From Acidimicrobiaceae bacterium (GTDB lineage: Bacteria; Actinomycetota; Acidimicrobiia; Acidimicrobiales; RAAP-2): DNA of 11,359 nt. The stretch covers positions 1 to 11,359 of the forward strand of contig PLXU01000071.1 of assembly GCA_003151555.1 (NCBI GenBank), written 5' to 3'. Both the position numbers and the translations under genes were made by a program. Positions 1-6,764 of this stretch are shown here, one piece after another; position 1 is the stretch's first letter; every line of letters begins with the position of its first letter. The notes below the pieces were generated by a model that searched no databases, was not told the origin of the DNA, and was given only the letters and a program-made list of their open reading frames with translations.

Positions 1-1007
1 ACAAGTTCTACATCATGGACCTGGCCCCCGGCAAGAGCCTGATCGAGTGGGCGGTCCAGCACGGGCACACCTGCTTCGTAATCAGTTATCGCAATCCCGA
101 CGCCACCATGGCCGAACTGAGTATGGAGGACTACCTGCGACAGGGCCTCTTGGACGCGGTGCGCGTGGTGCGCGAGATCACCGGTGCGTCCGAGGTGAAC
201 ACCGTGTCGCTCTGCCTCGGTGGGACCTTGAGCGCGATTGGCTTGGCCTATAACGCGTCGATGGGCGACGAGTCGATCAAGTCGGCCACCCTGCTCAACA
301 CCAACACTGATTTCTCGGTGCCCGGCGTGCTGGGCGTCTTCACCGACGAGGCAACGATCGACGGCATGGAAAAGCAGATGGCCAAGGACGGCTACCTCGA
401 GGCCGACACCATGGCGCACGTCTTTGACACGCTGCGAGCCAACGACTTGATCTTCCAGTACGTCTCGAATAATTGGCTGCTCGGCCACCAGCCCCCGGCC
501 TTCGACCTGCTGGTCTGGAACCAGGACAGCACCCGCATGCCGGCCAAGATGCACTCGGAGTATTTGCGCAGTTGCTATCTCAACAATGACTTCGCTCGTG
601 GTCAGTTCGAGATGGGCGGGCACAAACTCGATCCCCACCAAGTCAAGGTCGACACGTACGTGGTCTCGGCCATCAACGACCACATCGTTCCGTGGTTCTC
701 GGGCTACAAGACCGCACAGATCTTTGGCGGACTCAACCGGTTCGTACTGAGCACGGCCGGGCACATCGCCGGGGTGGTCAACCCGCCGAATCCCAAGGCC
801 AAGTTCTGGACCAACGACGAGCGACCGGCCGATCCCCAGGAGTGGCGCCGCGCGGCGCAGTTGCGCGAGAGCACCTGGTGGGAGGACTGGACCGAGTGGA
901 TTGGCCAGCGCGCCGGCGCCAAAGTGGGCGCGCCCGAGCGGCTCGGCGCCAAGGACTACCCGTTGCTCGAGGCGGCCCCCGGCAGTTACGTACGTGATCG
1001 CTCGTGA
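1..1007 (+). CDS. phaC: Class I poly(3-hydroxyalkanoate) synthase, C-terminal part (5' truncated by window edge)
   Basis: This enzyme polymerises (R)-3-hydroxyacyl-CoA into PHA at the granule surface, releasing CoA. The frame is open from base 3 and reads KFYI before the first ATG at 15. That matches the interior of PhaC, so the real start lies upstream. Numbering from that ATG, the nucleophile sits in the lipase-like box SLCLGG (Cys67), the catalytic Asp is in NDHIVPW (Asp222) and the His is in GHIAGVVNPP (His250). The box has Ser where many synthases have Gly, which the family consensus [GS]-X-C-X-[GA]-G allows. The C-terminal WW-DW-EW tract and the ending APGSYV are typical of class I (Ralstonia-type) synthases of about 560-600 residues, so roughly the N-terminal 40% is missing. 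Its TGA overlaps the GTG of the next gene, implying co-transcription and translational coupling. Confidence 0.95.
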   Translation, partial: KFYIMDLAPGKSLIEWAVQHGHTCFVISYRNPDATMAELSMEDYLRQGLLDAVRVVREITGASEVNTVSLCLGGTLSAIGLAYNASMGDESIKSATLLNTNTDFSVPGVLGVFTDEATIDGMEKQMAKDGYLEADTMAHVFDTLRANDLIFQYVSNNWLLGHQPPAFDLLVWNQDSTRMPAKMHSEYLRSCYLNNDFARGQFEMGGHKLDPHQVKVDTYVVSAINDHIVPWFSGYKTAQIFGGLNRFVLSTAGHIAGVVNPPNPKAKFWTNDERPADPQEWRRAAQLRESTWWEDWTEWIGQRAGAKVGAPERLGAKDYPLLEAAPGSYVRDRS

Positions 1008-1726
1008 TCGCGACGTCACCGAGGTCGTCTGACACCCGCCAGGTCACTGTCGCCAACCGGTCGCTGCGCGTGCGCGTGCAGGGCAGTGGTCCGGCGTTGT
1101 TATTGCTCAATGGCCTCACCCGTCCCCTCGAAAGTTGGGAGCCGTTCGTCGCCGCGCTAGGCGAGCGCACCGTCGTCACCTTCGACGCGCCCGGCATTGG
1201 CGAGAGCCCCGAACCAATGATGCCGCTGTCGATAGAGAAACTGGCCACCGTCGCTCAATCGGTGCTCGATGAAGTGGGTCTTGACCGTGTCGACGTGCTG
1301 GGCATCTCGCACGGCGGCGCCGTGGCCCAGCAGTTCGCCGTCACCTACCCCGCGAGGTTGAATCGTTTGGTCCTCGTCGCGACTTCGTGCGGCGTGGGAT
1401 CGGCGCCGGGTAATTTGAACGCGCTCACTGACTTGACCACGGAGTCGGGTGCGCGCGCCTGGCCCGAAGTGGCGACCGCGTTGTGGCATTCAGTGGCCGT
1501 CGCCTGCTGGTCGAGCCTGCCGTTCCTCGGCGCGATTGACGCCCCCACGCTGGTGATCTGCGGTACGGAGGACACGGTCACGCCGCCCGCCAACAGTCGA
1601 ATGCTGGCCGCACGCATTCGCGGCGCCGCGTTGGCCACCCTGCCGGGCGGTCACGATCTGCAAGGTCCTGACTTGGCCGCCTCGTTGGCGCGCGTCGTCG
1701 ACAACTTCCTCGACGGTGTGCTCTAG
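1004..1726 (+). CDS. PhaZ-like intracellular PHA depolymerase / alpha/beta hydrolase
   Basis: This is an alpha/beta-hydrolase of 240 residues, probably acting on stored PHA or hydroxyacyl esters in the cytosol. The oxyanion-side LLLLNGL is at 32-38, DAPGIGES at 61-68, the nucleophile elbow GISHGG at 100-105 (Ser102), an Asp in GTEDTVTP (Asp190) and a His in GGHD (His217). The phrases around the elbow (GGAVAQQFA, YPARLNRLVLVATS) resemble the medium-chain-length PHA depolymerase PhaZ of pseudomonads. As I recall, that enzyme has Ser102, Asp221 and His248, so here the lid between Ser and Asp is about 31 residues shorter. The GTG start at 1004 overlaps the phaC stop (GTGA), which supports that start and translational coupling. 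An ordinary esterase of the same fold is the main alternative, and the exact substrate is uncertain. Confidence 0.8.
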   Translation: MIATSPRSSDTRQVTVANRSLRVRVQGSGPALLLLNGLTRPLESWEPFVAALGERTVVTFDAPGIGESPEPMMPLSIEKLATVAQSVLDEVGLDRVDVLGISHGGAVAQQFAVTYPARLNRLVLVATSCGVGSAPGNLNALTDLTTESGARAWPEVATALWHSVAVACWSSLPFLGAIDAPTLVICGTEDTVTPPANSRMLAARIRGAALATLPGGHDLQGPDLAASLARVVDNFLDGVL

Positions 1727-1757
1727 GGTCCGCCATCTCTCATCGCCCATTGAAATT

Positions 1758-1778
1758 ACGTCACCGAACAACGTCACC
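1758..1778 (+). repeat. 8-bp direct repeat pair upstream of the MFE-2-type dehydrogenase gene
   Basis: ACGTCACC occurs at 1758-1765 and again at 1771-1778, a 13-base period, in the 70-base gap between the PhaZ-like gene and the dehydrogenase start. It may be a regulator half-site pair or chance. No convincing promoter hexamers flank it. Confidence 0.3.
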
Positions 1779-1783
1779 ACAAC

Positions 1784-1789
1784 AAAGGA
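1784..1789 (+). promoter_or_regulatory. Shine-Dalgarno site deciding the dehydrogenase start
   Basis: AAAGGA lies 7 bases before the ATG at 1797. It supports that start over the longer reading frame beginning at 1716, whose first 27 codons look non-coding and which would overlap the preceding gene. Confidence 0.75.
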
Positions 1790-1796
1790 AAGAGAC

Positions 1797-2705
1797 ATGA
1801 CAGAACTGCGCTTTGACGGACGGGTTGCCATCATTACCGGCGCCGGCGGCGGCTTAGGTCGCAGCCACGCGCTCGAGCTCGCCCGGCGCGGCGCGTGGGT
1901 ACTCGTGAACGACCTGGGCGGTGCGCTCGACGGGAGTGGCTCCTCGGCCTCGGCCGCCCAGCGAGTGGTCGACGAGATCACGGCCGCGGGCGGCGTCGCG
2001 GCGGCGAACGATGACAGCGTGGCGACCGCGCAGGGTGGTGAAGCGATCGTGCAATGTGCGCTCGACGTGTTCGGGCGGGTCGACGTGCTCATCAACAACG
2101 CCGGCATCCTGCGCGACAAGGCCTTTCACCGGATGGGCGCCGACTTGATCGATCAAGTGATTGACGTACACCTGAAGGGTGCCCTCTACGTCAGCCAGCC
2201 CGCCTTTCGTCTGATGCGCGAGCAGGGTTACGGTCGTATTGTCAACACCAGTTCGGCGTCGGGCCTGTTCGGCAACTTCGGACAGGCCAACTACGGCGCG
2301 GCCAAGGCCGGCTTGGCCGGCCTGACGCGCGTCCTGGCGCTCGAGGGCGCCGATCACGACATCAAGGTCAACGCGATCGCGCCCATCGCGCTGACGCGTA
2401 TGACCGAAGGAATCCTCGGCGAACTCGCGTCCAAGGTCTCGGCCGAGTCGGTGAGCCCCCTGGTGGCCTACCTCACCAACGAGGAGTGCGCGGTCAACGG
2501 CAACATCTACTCCGTCGCGGGAGGGCGCATCGCGCGCATCTTCGTCGCCGAAACGTACGGAGTGGTCTTGAAAGAGAACACCGCCGAGGCGGTCCAGGCG
2601 CAGTTGTCCCAGATCGACGAGGTGGACGCCACGCGATTCCACGAGCCATCGTCGCTCGACAGCGAGACAACGATCATCGCCAAGGCGCTGTCCGAAGTCG
2701 CTTGA
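1797..2705 (+). CDS. MFE-2/17beta-HSD4-type SDR, probable (3R)-hydroxyacyl-CoA dehydrogenase
   Basis: This short-chain dehydrogenase of 302 residues probably interconverts 3-ketoacyl-CoA and (R)-3-hydroxyacyl-CoA in the cytosol. It has the Rossmann motif TGAGGGLG (14-21), NNAG (100-103), and the catalytic Ser153, Tyr166 and Lys170. The stretch VNDLGG (38-43) followed by a Gly/Ser-rich loop and AAQRVVDEI is characteristic of the dehydrogenase domain of peroxisomal multifunctional enzyme type 2. So is the C-terminal NGNIYSVAGGRIARIFVAET. Asp39 at the end of beta-2 suggests NAD(H) preference. The protein is longer than plain FabG-type SDRs (about 245) because of the C-terminal extension that is normal for this subfamily. 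No hydratase or SCP2 domain is fused. Between a PHA depolymerase-like gene and phaB it could oxidise PHA-derived monomers or supply monomers from fatty acids. The exact chain length is unknown. Confidence 0.85.
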   Translation: MTELRFDGRVAIITGAGGGLGRSHALELARRGAWVLVNDLGGALDGSGSSASAAQRVVDEITAAGGVAAANDDSVATAQGGEAIVQCALDVFGRVDVLINNAGILRDKAFHRMGADLIDQVIDVHLKGALYVSQPAFRLMREQGYGRIVNTSSASGLFGNFGQANYGAAKAGLAGLTRVLALEGADHDIKVNAIAPIALTRMTEGILGELASKVSAESVSPLVAYLTNEECAVNGNIYSVAGGRIARIFVAETYGVVLKENTAEAVQAQLSQIDEVDATRFHEPSSLDSETTIIAKALSEVA

Positions 2706-2796
2706 AGCGCCAGCGCACGTGAATTGATGCGTGCAACGTTGAGGGCAAGGAGTTCGCGGGCGGTGCGTCGGGAATAGCGTCGCGTCATTAAGACGT

Positions 2797-2819
2797 GAAC
2801 AACTTCACAAGTGTTGCTC
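2797..2819. repeat. Imperfect inverted repeat upstream of phaB
   Basis: GAACAAC (2797-2803) and GTTGCTC (2813-2819) form a 7-bp dyad with one mismatch around a 9-base centre. It lies in the 153-base gap before phaB, about 40 bases upstream of its start. It could be an operator for a PHA-responsive regulator. A weak -10-like TATGGT follows at 2834-2839 without a well-spaced -35. The rest of this gap shows no clear terminator. Confidence 0.3.
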
Positions 2820-2844
2820 GTGGCGCCGCTGGCTATGGTGAGTC

Positions 2845-2850
2845 AGGGGG
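2845..2850 (+). promoter_or_regulatory. Shine-Dalgarno site deciding the phaB start
   Basis: AGGGGG lies 8 bases before the ATG at 2859. That start gives a 246-residue protein, the usual PhaB/FabG length, and removes 16 unsupported residues of the longest open frame starting at 2811. Confidence 0.7.
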
Positions 2851-2858
2851 TGATTTCC

Positions 2859-3599
2859 ATGCTCGAAAAGAAAGTTGCCATGGTCACGGGGGGCACGCGC
2901 GGAATTGGTCGGGCCATCACGCTGGCCCTGGCCGAGAGTGGCGTGCACGTGGCCGCGGGTTACGTGTCCAATGGCGAAGCCGCCGAAGAGACGAAGGCCT
3001 TGGTGGCCGCTGCCGGGGGATCGCTCAGCCTGCACCAGGTGGACATTGGCGACCCCGATGATTGCGTGAAGTTCGCCAACGAAGTCATCGAGGCGTACGG
3101 ACGCATTGACTACCTCATCAACAACGCCGGGATCAATATCGACCGCACCGTACGGCGCATGACCGTCGAGGAGTGGCACTCGGTCATGCGCATCAACATC
3201 TCGGGATGCTTCTACATGGTCAAGGGCGTGATCGAGCACATGATCTCGCGCAAGTCGGGACGAATTGTCAACATCAGTTCAATCATCGGCCAGACGGGCA
3301 ACGTGGGCCAGGCTAATTACGCGACGGCCAAGTCGGGCATGTTCGGTCTTTCCAAGACGCTCGCGTTGGAGTTGGCCCACAAGGGCATCACCGTCAACTG
3401 CGTGGCCCCGGGGTTCATCAGTACCGACATGATGGCGTCGGTGCCGGAGAAGATTCTCGAAGAAATCGTGGCGCGCATTCCCGTCGGGCGCCTGGGCGCG
3501 CCGGAGGAAGTTGCCTTCGCTGTTATGGGACTGCTTGACGATCGCTCGGGCTACATCACCGGGGCGGTGATCCCGGTCAACGGTGGCCTCGACATGTGA
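2859..3599 (+). CDS. phaB: Acetoacetyl-CoA reductase, PhaB (FabG-like SDR)
   Basis: The enzyme reduces acetoacetyl-CoA to (R)-3-hydroxybutyryl-CoA with NADPH, giving the monomer for PHA synthase. The 246 residues carry TGGTRGIG (10-17), NNAG (88-91) and the SDR tetrad Asn113, Ser141, Tyr154 and Lys158. Arg14 in the glycine-rich loop and the absence of an acidic residue at the end of beta-2 favour NADPH. The C-terminal part IPVGRLGAPEE (207-217) and the ending NGGLDM closely parallel Ralstonia PhaB (IPVKRLGLPEE, NGGLHM). That, together with phaC upstream, favours PhaB over the fatty-acid enzyme FabG, which is the main alternative. A 153-base gap separates it from the preceding gene, so it may have its own promoter. 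It is the last gene of the PHA group and converges on the ABC permease 40 bases on. Confidence 0.85.
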   Translation: MLEKKVAMVTGGTRGIGRAITLALAESGVHVAAGYVSNGEAAEETKALVAAAGGSLSLHQVDIGDPDDCVKFANEVIEAYGRIDYLINNAGINIDRTVRRMTVEEWHSVMRINISGCFYMVKGVIEHMISRKSGRIVNISSIIGQTGNVGQANYATAKSGMFGLSKTLALELAHKGITVNCVAPGFISTDMMASVPEKILEEIVARIPVGRLGAPEEVAFAVMGLLDDRSGYITGAVIPVNGGLDM

Positions 3600-3639
3600 C
3601 TCATCGTCACTGTGTCGACATCGTGGTGCCGTCTGGAAA

Positions 3640-4374
3640 TTAGCTGACGCGCTGCGTGTCGCGTTGGTATACGCGAGCGGCAATCCGGGCCATCACGACC
3701 GACCAGATCGCAATGACAATCCAGGCCTGCGCTGGCGGCCAGCCGCTCGGACTTAGGACCGAGCGCGAGGCCTGTACCAGCCAGTAGGAGGGAATGTCCT
3801 TGACGATCTTTAACATCACGCCCGACGTGAAGATTGGCCCGAACGATCCGCCCAACAAGGCAAAGAGCGACGTGACGCCGCCTAACGCCGGTCCGAGGGA
3901 ATCGACCTTCATCAAGTGTCCGAGCAGGATTCCAATAACGGCGAAGGGAATGAGTCCGATCAGTAACAGGACCAGCATGGTCAGCCACTGGACCGCGCTG
4001 AGACTCACGCCCAACGTGCTTCCCGCAATGCCCAGCCCGATGATGGCGAAGAGCGCCATCATGTAGCCACTCAAGACTTTGGCGGTGAAGTAACTCCACG
4101 TCGAGAGCGGCGTGATCTTCATCTGACGCGTCCAGCCGATCTGGCGCTCGGCGGCGATGCGCGCGCCACTCGAGAGCATCGCCGTCATCGAGCCCCAGGC
4201 CGCCATGCCCGTCATGTAATACAGCGGGAAGGGGATGCCCAGCACGATGATGTTCTTGTTGGGGCTCGCGATGGCAAAGAACAGGACCAGCGGGAAAATC
4301 AGCGAGAAGATCAGAAACCTTCGGTTGCGAAGGGTGCGGAGAATTTCGAAGCGCAAGTAAGTGAGGTTCTTCAT
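3640..4374 (-). CDS. ABC-2 type transporter permease
   Basis: This integral membrane subunit of 244 residues belongs to an ABC exporter. About six hydrophobic segments are visible, at roughly 20-36, 50-70, 98-120, 129-150, 163-183 and 217-234. Between the second and third lies the charged stretch ERQIGWTRQMKITPLS (76-91), the typical ABC-2/DrrB-like coupling region that contacts the ATPase. The start ATG overlaps the stop of the ATPase gene (ATGA), and AGGA sits 6 bases upstream of it, so the pair is translationally coupled. The substrate cannot be read from the sequence; drugs, lipids or other hydrophobic molecules are usual for this family. The gene ends 40 bases from the convergent phaB, and I see no convincing terminator hairpin between them. 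Confidence 0.88.
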   Translation of the reverse strand: MKNLTYLRFEILRTLRNRRFLIFSLIFPLVLFFAIASPNKNIIVLGIPFPLYYMTGMAAWGSMTAMLSSGARIAAERQIGWTRQMKITPLSTWSYFTAKVLSGYMMALFAIIGLGIAGSTLGVSLSAVQWLTMLVLLLIGLIPFAVIGILLGHLMKVDSLGPALGGVTSLFALLGGSFGPIFTSGVMLKIVKDIPSYWLVQASRSVLSPSGWPPAQAWIVIAIWSVVMARIAARVYQRDTQRVS

Positions 4375-5342
4375 TGCAGTTCCTGACCCCGGTTGAAGTC
4401 CGTCCCCGCGCGAAGCGCGTCCGCCTGGTCTTGATCATCGGCCGTCAACTCTAAGAAGGCTTCTTCCAGACCTACGCCGCGAACCTCTAGGTCGCGCGCG
4501 CCGGGGTAGCGCGCGAGGAGTTCGCGCAGTACCTTGTCGGATGCCTCAGAGTCACCGCACGAGAGGGTCACGCCTTCGCCGCGCCGTTCCGCATTGGATA
4601 CTCCGGGGAGTTGGGATAGTTCGGCCACCGGGACGTCCACGAGAGTGGCTCTGATGACGCGTCCGCCAACCTTGGCCTTGATCTCGGTGGGGGGACCGTC
4701 CGCGACGATGCGACCACGCGCCATCAAGATGATCCGGTCGGCGTACGAGTCGGCTTCTTCCAGGTAGTGCGTCGCGAAGATGACTGTCTTGCCCTCGGCG
4801 GCCACTGAGCGCATGACGTTCCAGAAATCGCGGCGACCCTCTACGTCAATGGACGCGGTCGGTTCGTCCAGCACCAGCAGATCGGGATCGGCCACGAGGG
4901 CGATCGCGAAACGAACGCGCTGCGTCTGGCCACCCGAGAGCTTGACCGTTGATCGCTTGGCGATCTCGGTCGTGCCAGTGAGGCGCAACACCTCATCGAC
5001 GTCGAGGGCGTGAGGATAAAGCGACGCCACCATGGTGATCAGTTCGCGCACGTTGAGGTACTGCGGGGGTGAACCGGTCTGGAGCATGCCGCCGACCAGG
5101 CCAGCCTTCACGGCGTCGCTCGGCGATTGACCGAATAACGTCACCGTGCCCTTATCGGGTCGGGTGAGACCCAACACCATGTCGATGGTGGTGGTCTTGC
5201 CGGCTCCGTTCGGTCCGAGCAGCGCCACAATTTCGCCGGCCGCAATGTTCACGTCAATGGCTCGCACGGCCTGAACCACGCCAAATGACTTGCTGAGGCT
5301 CGTCAGGACGATGCCACTACGGTCCTTTTCTAGTGCTCTCAC
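4371..5342 (-). CDS. ABC transporter ATP-binding protein (DrrA/CcmA-like exporter ATPase)
   Basis: This cytosolic ATPase of 323 residues powers the adjacent permease. Walker A is GPNGAGKTT (43-51), the Q-loop Gln is 88, the signature is LSGGQ (135-139), Walker B with the catalytic Glu is LLVLDEP (155-161) and the H-loop His is 192. After the nucleotide-binding domain, residues from about 225 to 300 form the regulatory tail common in DrrA-like ATPases, ending in the typical GVGLEEAFLELT. The start is GTG at 5342: the homologous part begins about ten residues in, and no in-frame ATG fits better. No Shine-Dalgarno sequence precedes this GTG. The export substrate is unknown, since no biosynthetic gene or regulator is adjacent. 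Confidence 0.9.
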   Translation of the reverse strand: MRALEKDRSGIVLTSLSKSFGVVQAVRAIDVNIAAGEIVALLGPNGAGKTTTIDMVLGLTRPDKGTVTLFGQSPSDAVKAGLVGGMLQTGSPPQYLNVRELITMVASLYPHALDVDEVLRLTGTTEIAKRSTVKLSGGQTQRVRFAIALVADPDLLVLDEPTASIDVEGRRDFWNVMRSVAAEGKTVIFATHYLEEADSYADRIILMARGRIVADGPPTEIKAKVGGRVIRATLVDVPVAELSQLPGVSNAERRGEGVTLSCGDSEASDKVLRELLARYPGARDLEVRGVGLEEAFLELTADDQDQADALRAGTDFNRGQELQ

Positions 5343-5376
5343 GACATCAACTTTGGCACAAACGCCGGTACGTCAA
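5343..5376 (-). promoter_or_regulatory. Possible promoter of the ABC operon with flanking A/T tract
   Basis: On the minus strand TTGACG (5371-5376) is a five-of-six match to a -35 box. It directly follows a run of nine T on that strand (A run at 5375-5383 on plus). A 17-base spacer would place the -10 at 5348-5353 (AAGTTG), a poor match. Transcription would then start close to the GTG at 5342, consistent with the lack of a ribosome binding site. This is tentative. Confidence 0.3.
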
Positions 5377-5581
5377 AAAAAAATGCACGCTCTGCACCAT
5401 CGCCGCAGCGACGCAATCGGGCCCCGTCGTCAAAGGCACTCCAACGACGTCGCGGGTGGGTGCTCTTTCGTTCACACGGACTTCACTGACCTCTCGCTGC
5501 ACTGTGTCGGACAAGGATCCTGCGTTGATCTCGCAAAGCTAGGGTGTGGCCCACGATCCATCGGATGTCCGCTACCCGAGT

Positions 5582-5589
5582 GAAGGAAG
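5582..5589 (+). promoter_or_regulatory. Shine-Dalgarno site deciding the alkC start
   Basis: GAAGGAAG, with its AAGGA core at 5583-5587, lies 7 bases before GTG 5595. The alternative in-frame starts at 5544 (GTG), 5565 (ATG) and 5580 (GTG) have no comparable site. Confidence 0.65.
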
Positions 5590-5594
5590 TCACC

Positions 5595-6695
5595 GTGCCC
5601 ACAGCCGACGAACTGCTCAGCGCCCCGGCGGTCATCGAGTTGGCCGAATGCTTACGCCTCGCCGCTCCCAACCAGGGCTGGGCCCGCGTTCGCGCGAGCA
5701 CGAAGAACTTCGATGGTTTGGCCCTGGGCGAACGGGCCGTCGTGGTGCGCGACGCGCTGCTCGCCGATCTGCCCGCCTCCTACGCGGCGACCGCCAAGAT
5801 CGTCCGCAAAATGCTCAAGAACGAGGCGTTCACCAGCTGGATGATCTGGCCGGTCGGTGAGGCGGCGGCGGTCAGAGCGTTGGCCTCGACAAAGTCCGGC
5901 GATTTTGAGGACGGCCTCAGGTTGTTGGCACAGCTCACCGGCCGATTCTCCAGTGAGTTCGCCATCCGTTCCTTTCTCAACGCCGACCTTCAACGAACGC
6001 TCGACGCGGCGATCATCTGGACACGCGATCTCGACGAGGCCGTGCGACGGTTGGCGAGCGAGGGGACACGACCCCGCCTGCCGTGGGCCAAGCAGGTGCC
6101 CGCCTTTCGCGCCCAGCCCGCCGCGGCAATCGAGATCCTCTCGCGGCTGTACCGCGACGAGTCGGAGACCGTTCGCCGATCCGTCGCCAATCACCTCAAC
6201 GACATCAGTCGGGCCGATCCCAATCTTGCGGTTCGAACGGCGACGCGATGGCTCAAGAAGCCCGACGCAAACACACCACGGCTGGTCCGTCACGCCATGC
6301 GCACGCTGATCAAGCAGGCCCACCCCGGGGCCCTGGCCTTGATGGGTTTCGCTGCGAGCGAAACCGTCTCGATTGGTCGGCCGAAGGTCCAGGCGAAGGT
6401 GGTGCCACTGGGCGGTGAACTGGTGTTTGAGAGCGTCGTCGTCAATCAGGGTCCGAGCGAGATACGCCTGGTGATTGATTACATCGTGCACTATCAGAAG
6501 GCCAACGGCACGCAGGCCCCTAGAGTCTTCAAGCTCAGCACCAAGACGCTGGCGCCGGGGGAGCGGCTGCGCATCCAAAAGCGCCACTCGTTCAAGCCCA
6601 TAAGCACTCGCAGACACTACGCCGGTCGTCACACGATTGAGCTGCAGGTGAACGGGTCGCGCTCGCAGGGCACAAGTTTTGACGTCGTGACGTAG
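5595..6695 (+). CDS. alkC: AlkC-type DNA alkylation repair glycosylase with C-terminal Ig-like domain
   Basis: This is a base-excision repair enzyme of the AlkC/AlkD HEAT-like repeat superfamily, which removes alkylated bases such as 3-methyladenine. With the GTG at 5595 it has 366 residues. Family landmarks in order are RFSSEFAIRSFL (117-128), VRRLASEGTRPRLPWA (150-165), VRRSVANHLNDIS (193-205) and RHAMRTLIK (232-240). From about residue 258 to the end the sequence turns beta-rich (VVVNQGPSEIRLVIDYIVHY and onward) and matches the Ig-like domain reported for the longer AlkC subgroup. It is transcribed divergently from the ABC exporter and shares the 250-base intergenic region with it. No ada or alkB neighbour is present, so an alkylation-inducible control cannot be read from context. 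The starts at 5544, 5565 and 5580 remain possible. Confidence 0.88.
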   Translation: MPTADELLSAPAVIELAECLRLAAPNQGWARVRASTKNFDGLALGERAVVVRDALLADLPASYAATAKIVRKMLKNEAFTSWMIWPVGEAAAVRALASTKSGDFEDGLRLLAQLTGRFSSEFAIRSFLNADLQRTLDAAIIWTRDLDEAVRRLASEGTRPRLPWAKQVPAFRAQPAAAIEILSRLYRDESETVRRSVANHLNDISRADPNLAVRTATRWLKKPDANTPRLVRHAMRTLIKQAHPGALALMGFAASETVSIGRPKVQAKVVPLGGELVFESVVVNQGPSEIRLVIDYIVHYQKANGTQAPRVFKLSTKTLAPGERLRIQKRHSFKPISTRRHYAGRHTIELQVNGSRSQGTSFDVVT

Positions 6696-6719
6696 TAATC
6701 GATGACCTTGGGGTTTCCT

Positions 6720-6739
6720 CGTTACAGAAGTAAGTAACG
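6720..6739. promoter_or_regulatory. Spaced palindrome, candidate operator of the FUSC gene
   Basis: CGTTAC (6720-6725) and GTAACG (6734-6739) are perfect 6-bp arms around an 8-base centre, located 26-45 bases before the FUSC start. Position and symmetry fit a dimeric repressor site, for example a TetR, MarR or GntR type, overlapping the promoter. No regulator gene is in the window. Confidence 0.4.
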
Positions 6740-6751
6740 GACCCTCGGTGT

Positions 6752-6757
6752 TAGGTT
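6752..6757 (+). promoter_or_regulatory. -10-like hexamer placed for a leaderless FUSC transcript
   Basis: TAGGTT fits the TANNNT pattern and ends 7 bases before GTG 6765, so transcription could start at or next to the first base of the start codon. The only ribosome-binding-like bases (AGG, 6753-6755) fall inside this hexamer. No good -35 is visible. Confidence 0.35.
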
Positions 6758-6764
6758 TCCGATT

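Noticed and set aside
1716..1796. N-terminal extension of the MFE-2-type dehydrogenase starting inside the preceding gene
   Set aside because: The ATG at 1797 has a clear ribosome binding site and SDR homology begins just after it; the upstream residues look non-coding.
1854..2642. 262-codon minus-strand open frame opposite the MFE-2-type gene
   Set aside because: Its composition (His/Val/Asp/Arg rich) is typical of antisense frames in GC-rich DNA, and the plus strand encodes a complete SDR.
2727..2777. Short open frame of 16 codons before phaB, considered as a leader peptide
   Set aside because: There is no ribosome binding site, and it has no attenuator-like hairpins or run of regulatory codons.
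3600..3639. TGTCGACA palindrome (3613-3620) between the convergent phaB and permease genes, considered as terminator
   Set aside because: It has only an 8-base self-complementary core, no loop and no T tract on either strand.
5652..6632. Long open frame on the minus strand opposite alkC
   Set aside because: It is a shadow of a GC-rich gene: it has no recognisable domain, while the plus-strand frame carries clear AlkC motifs.
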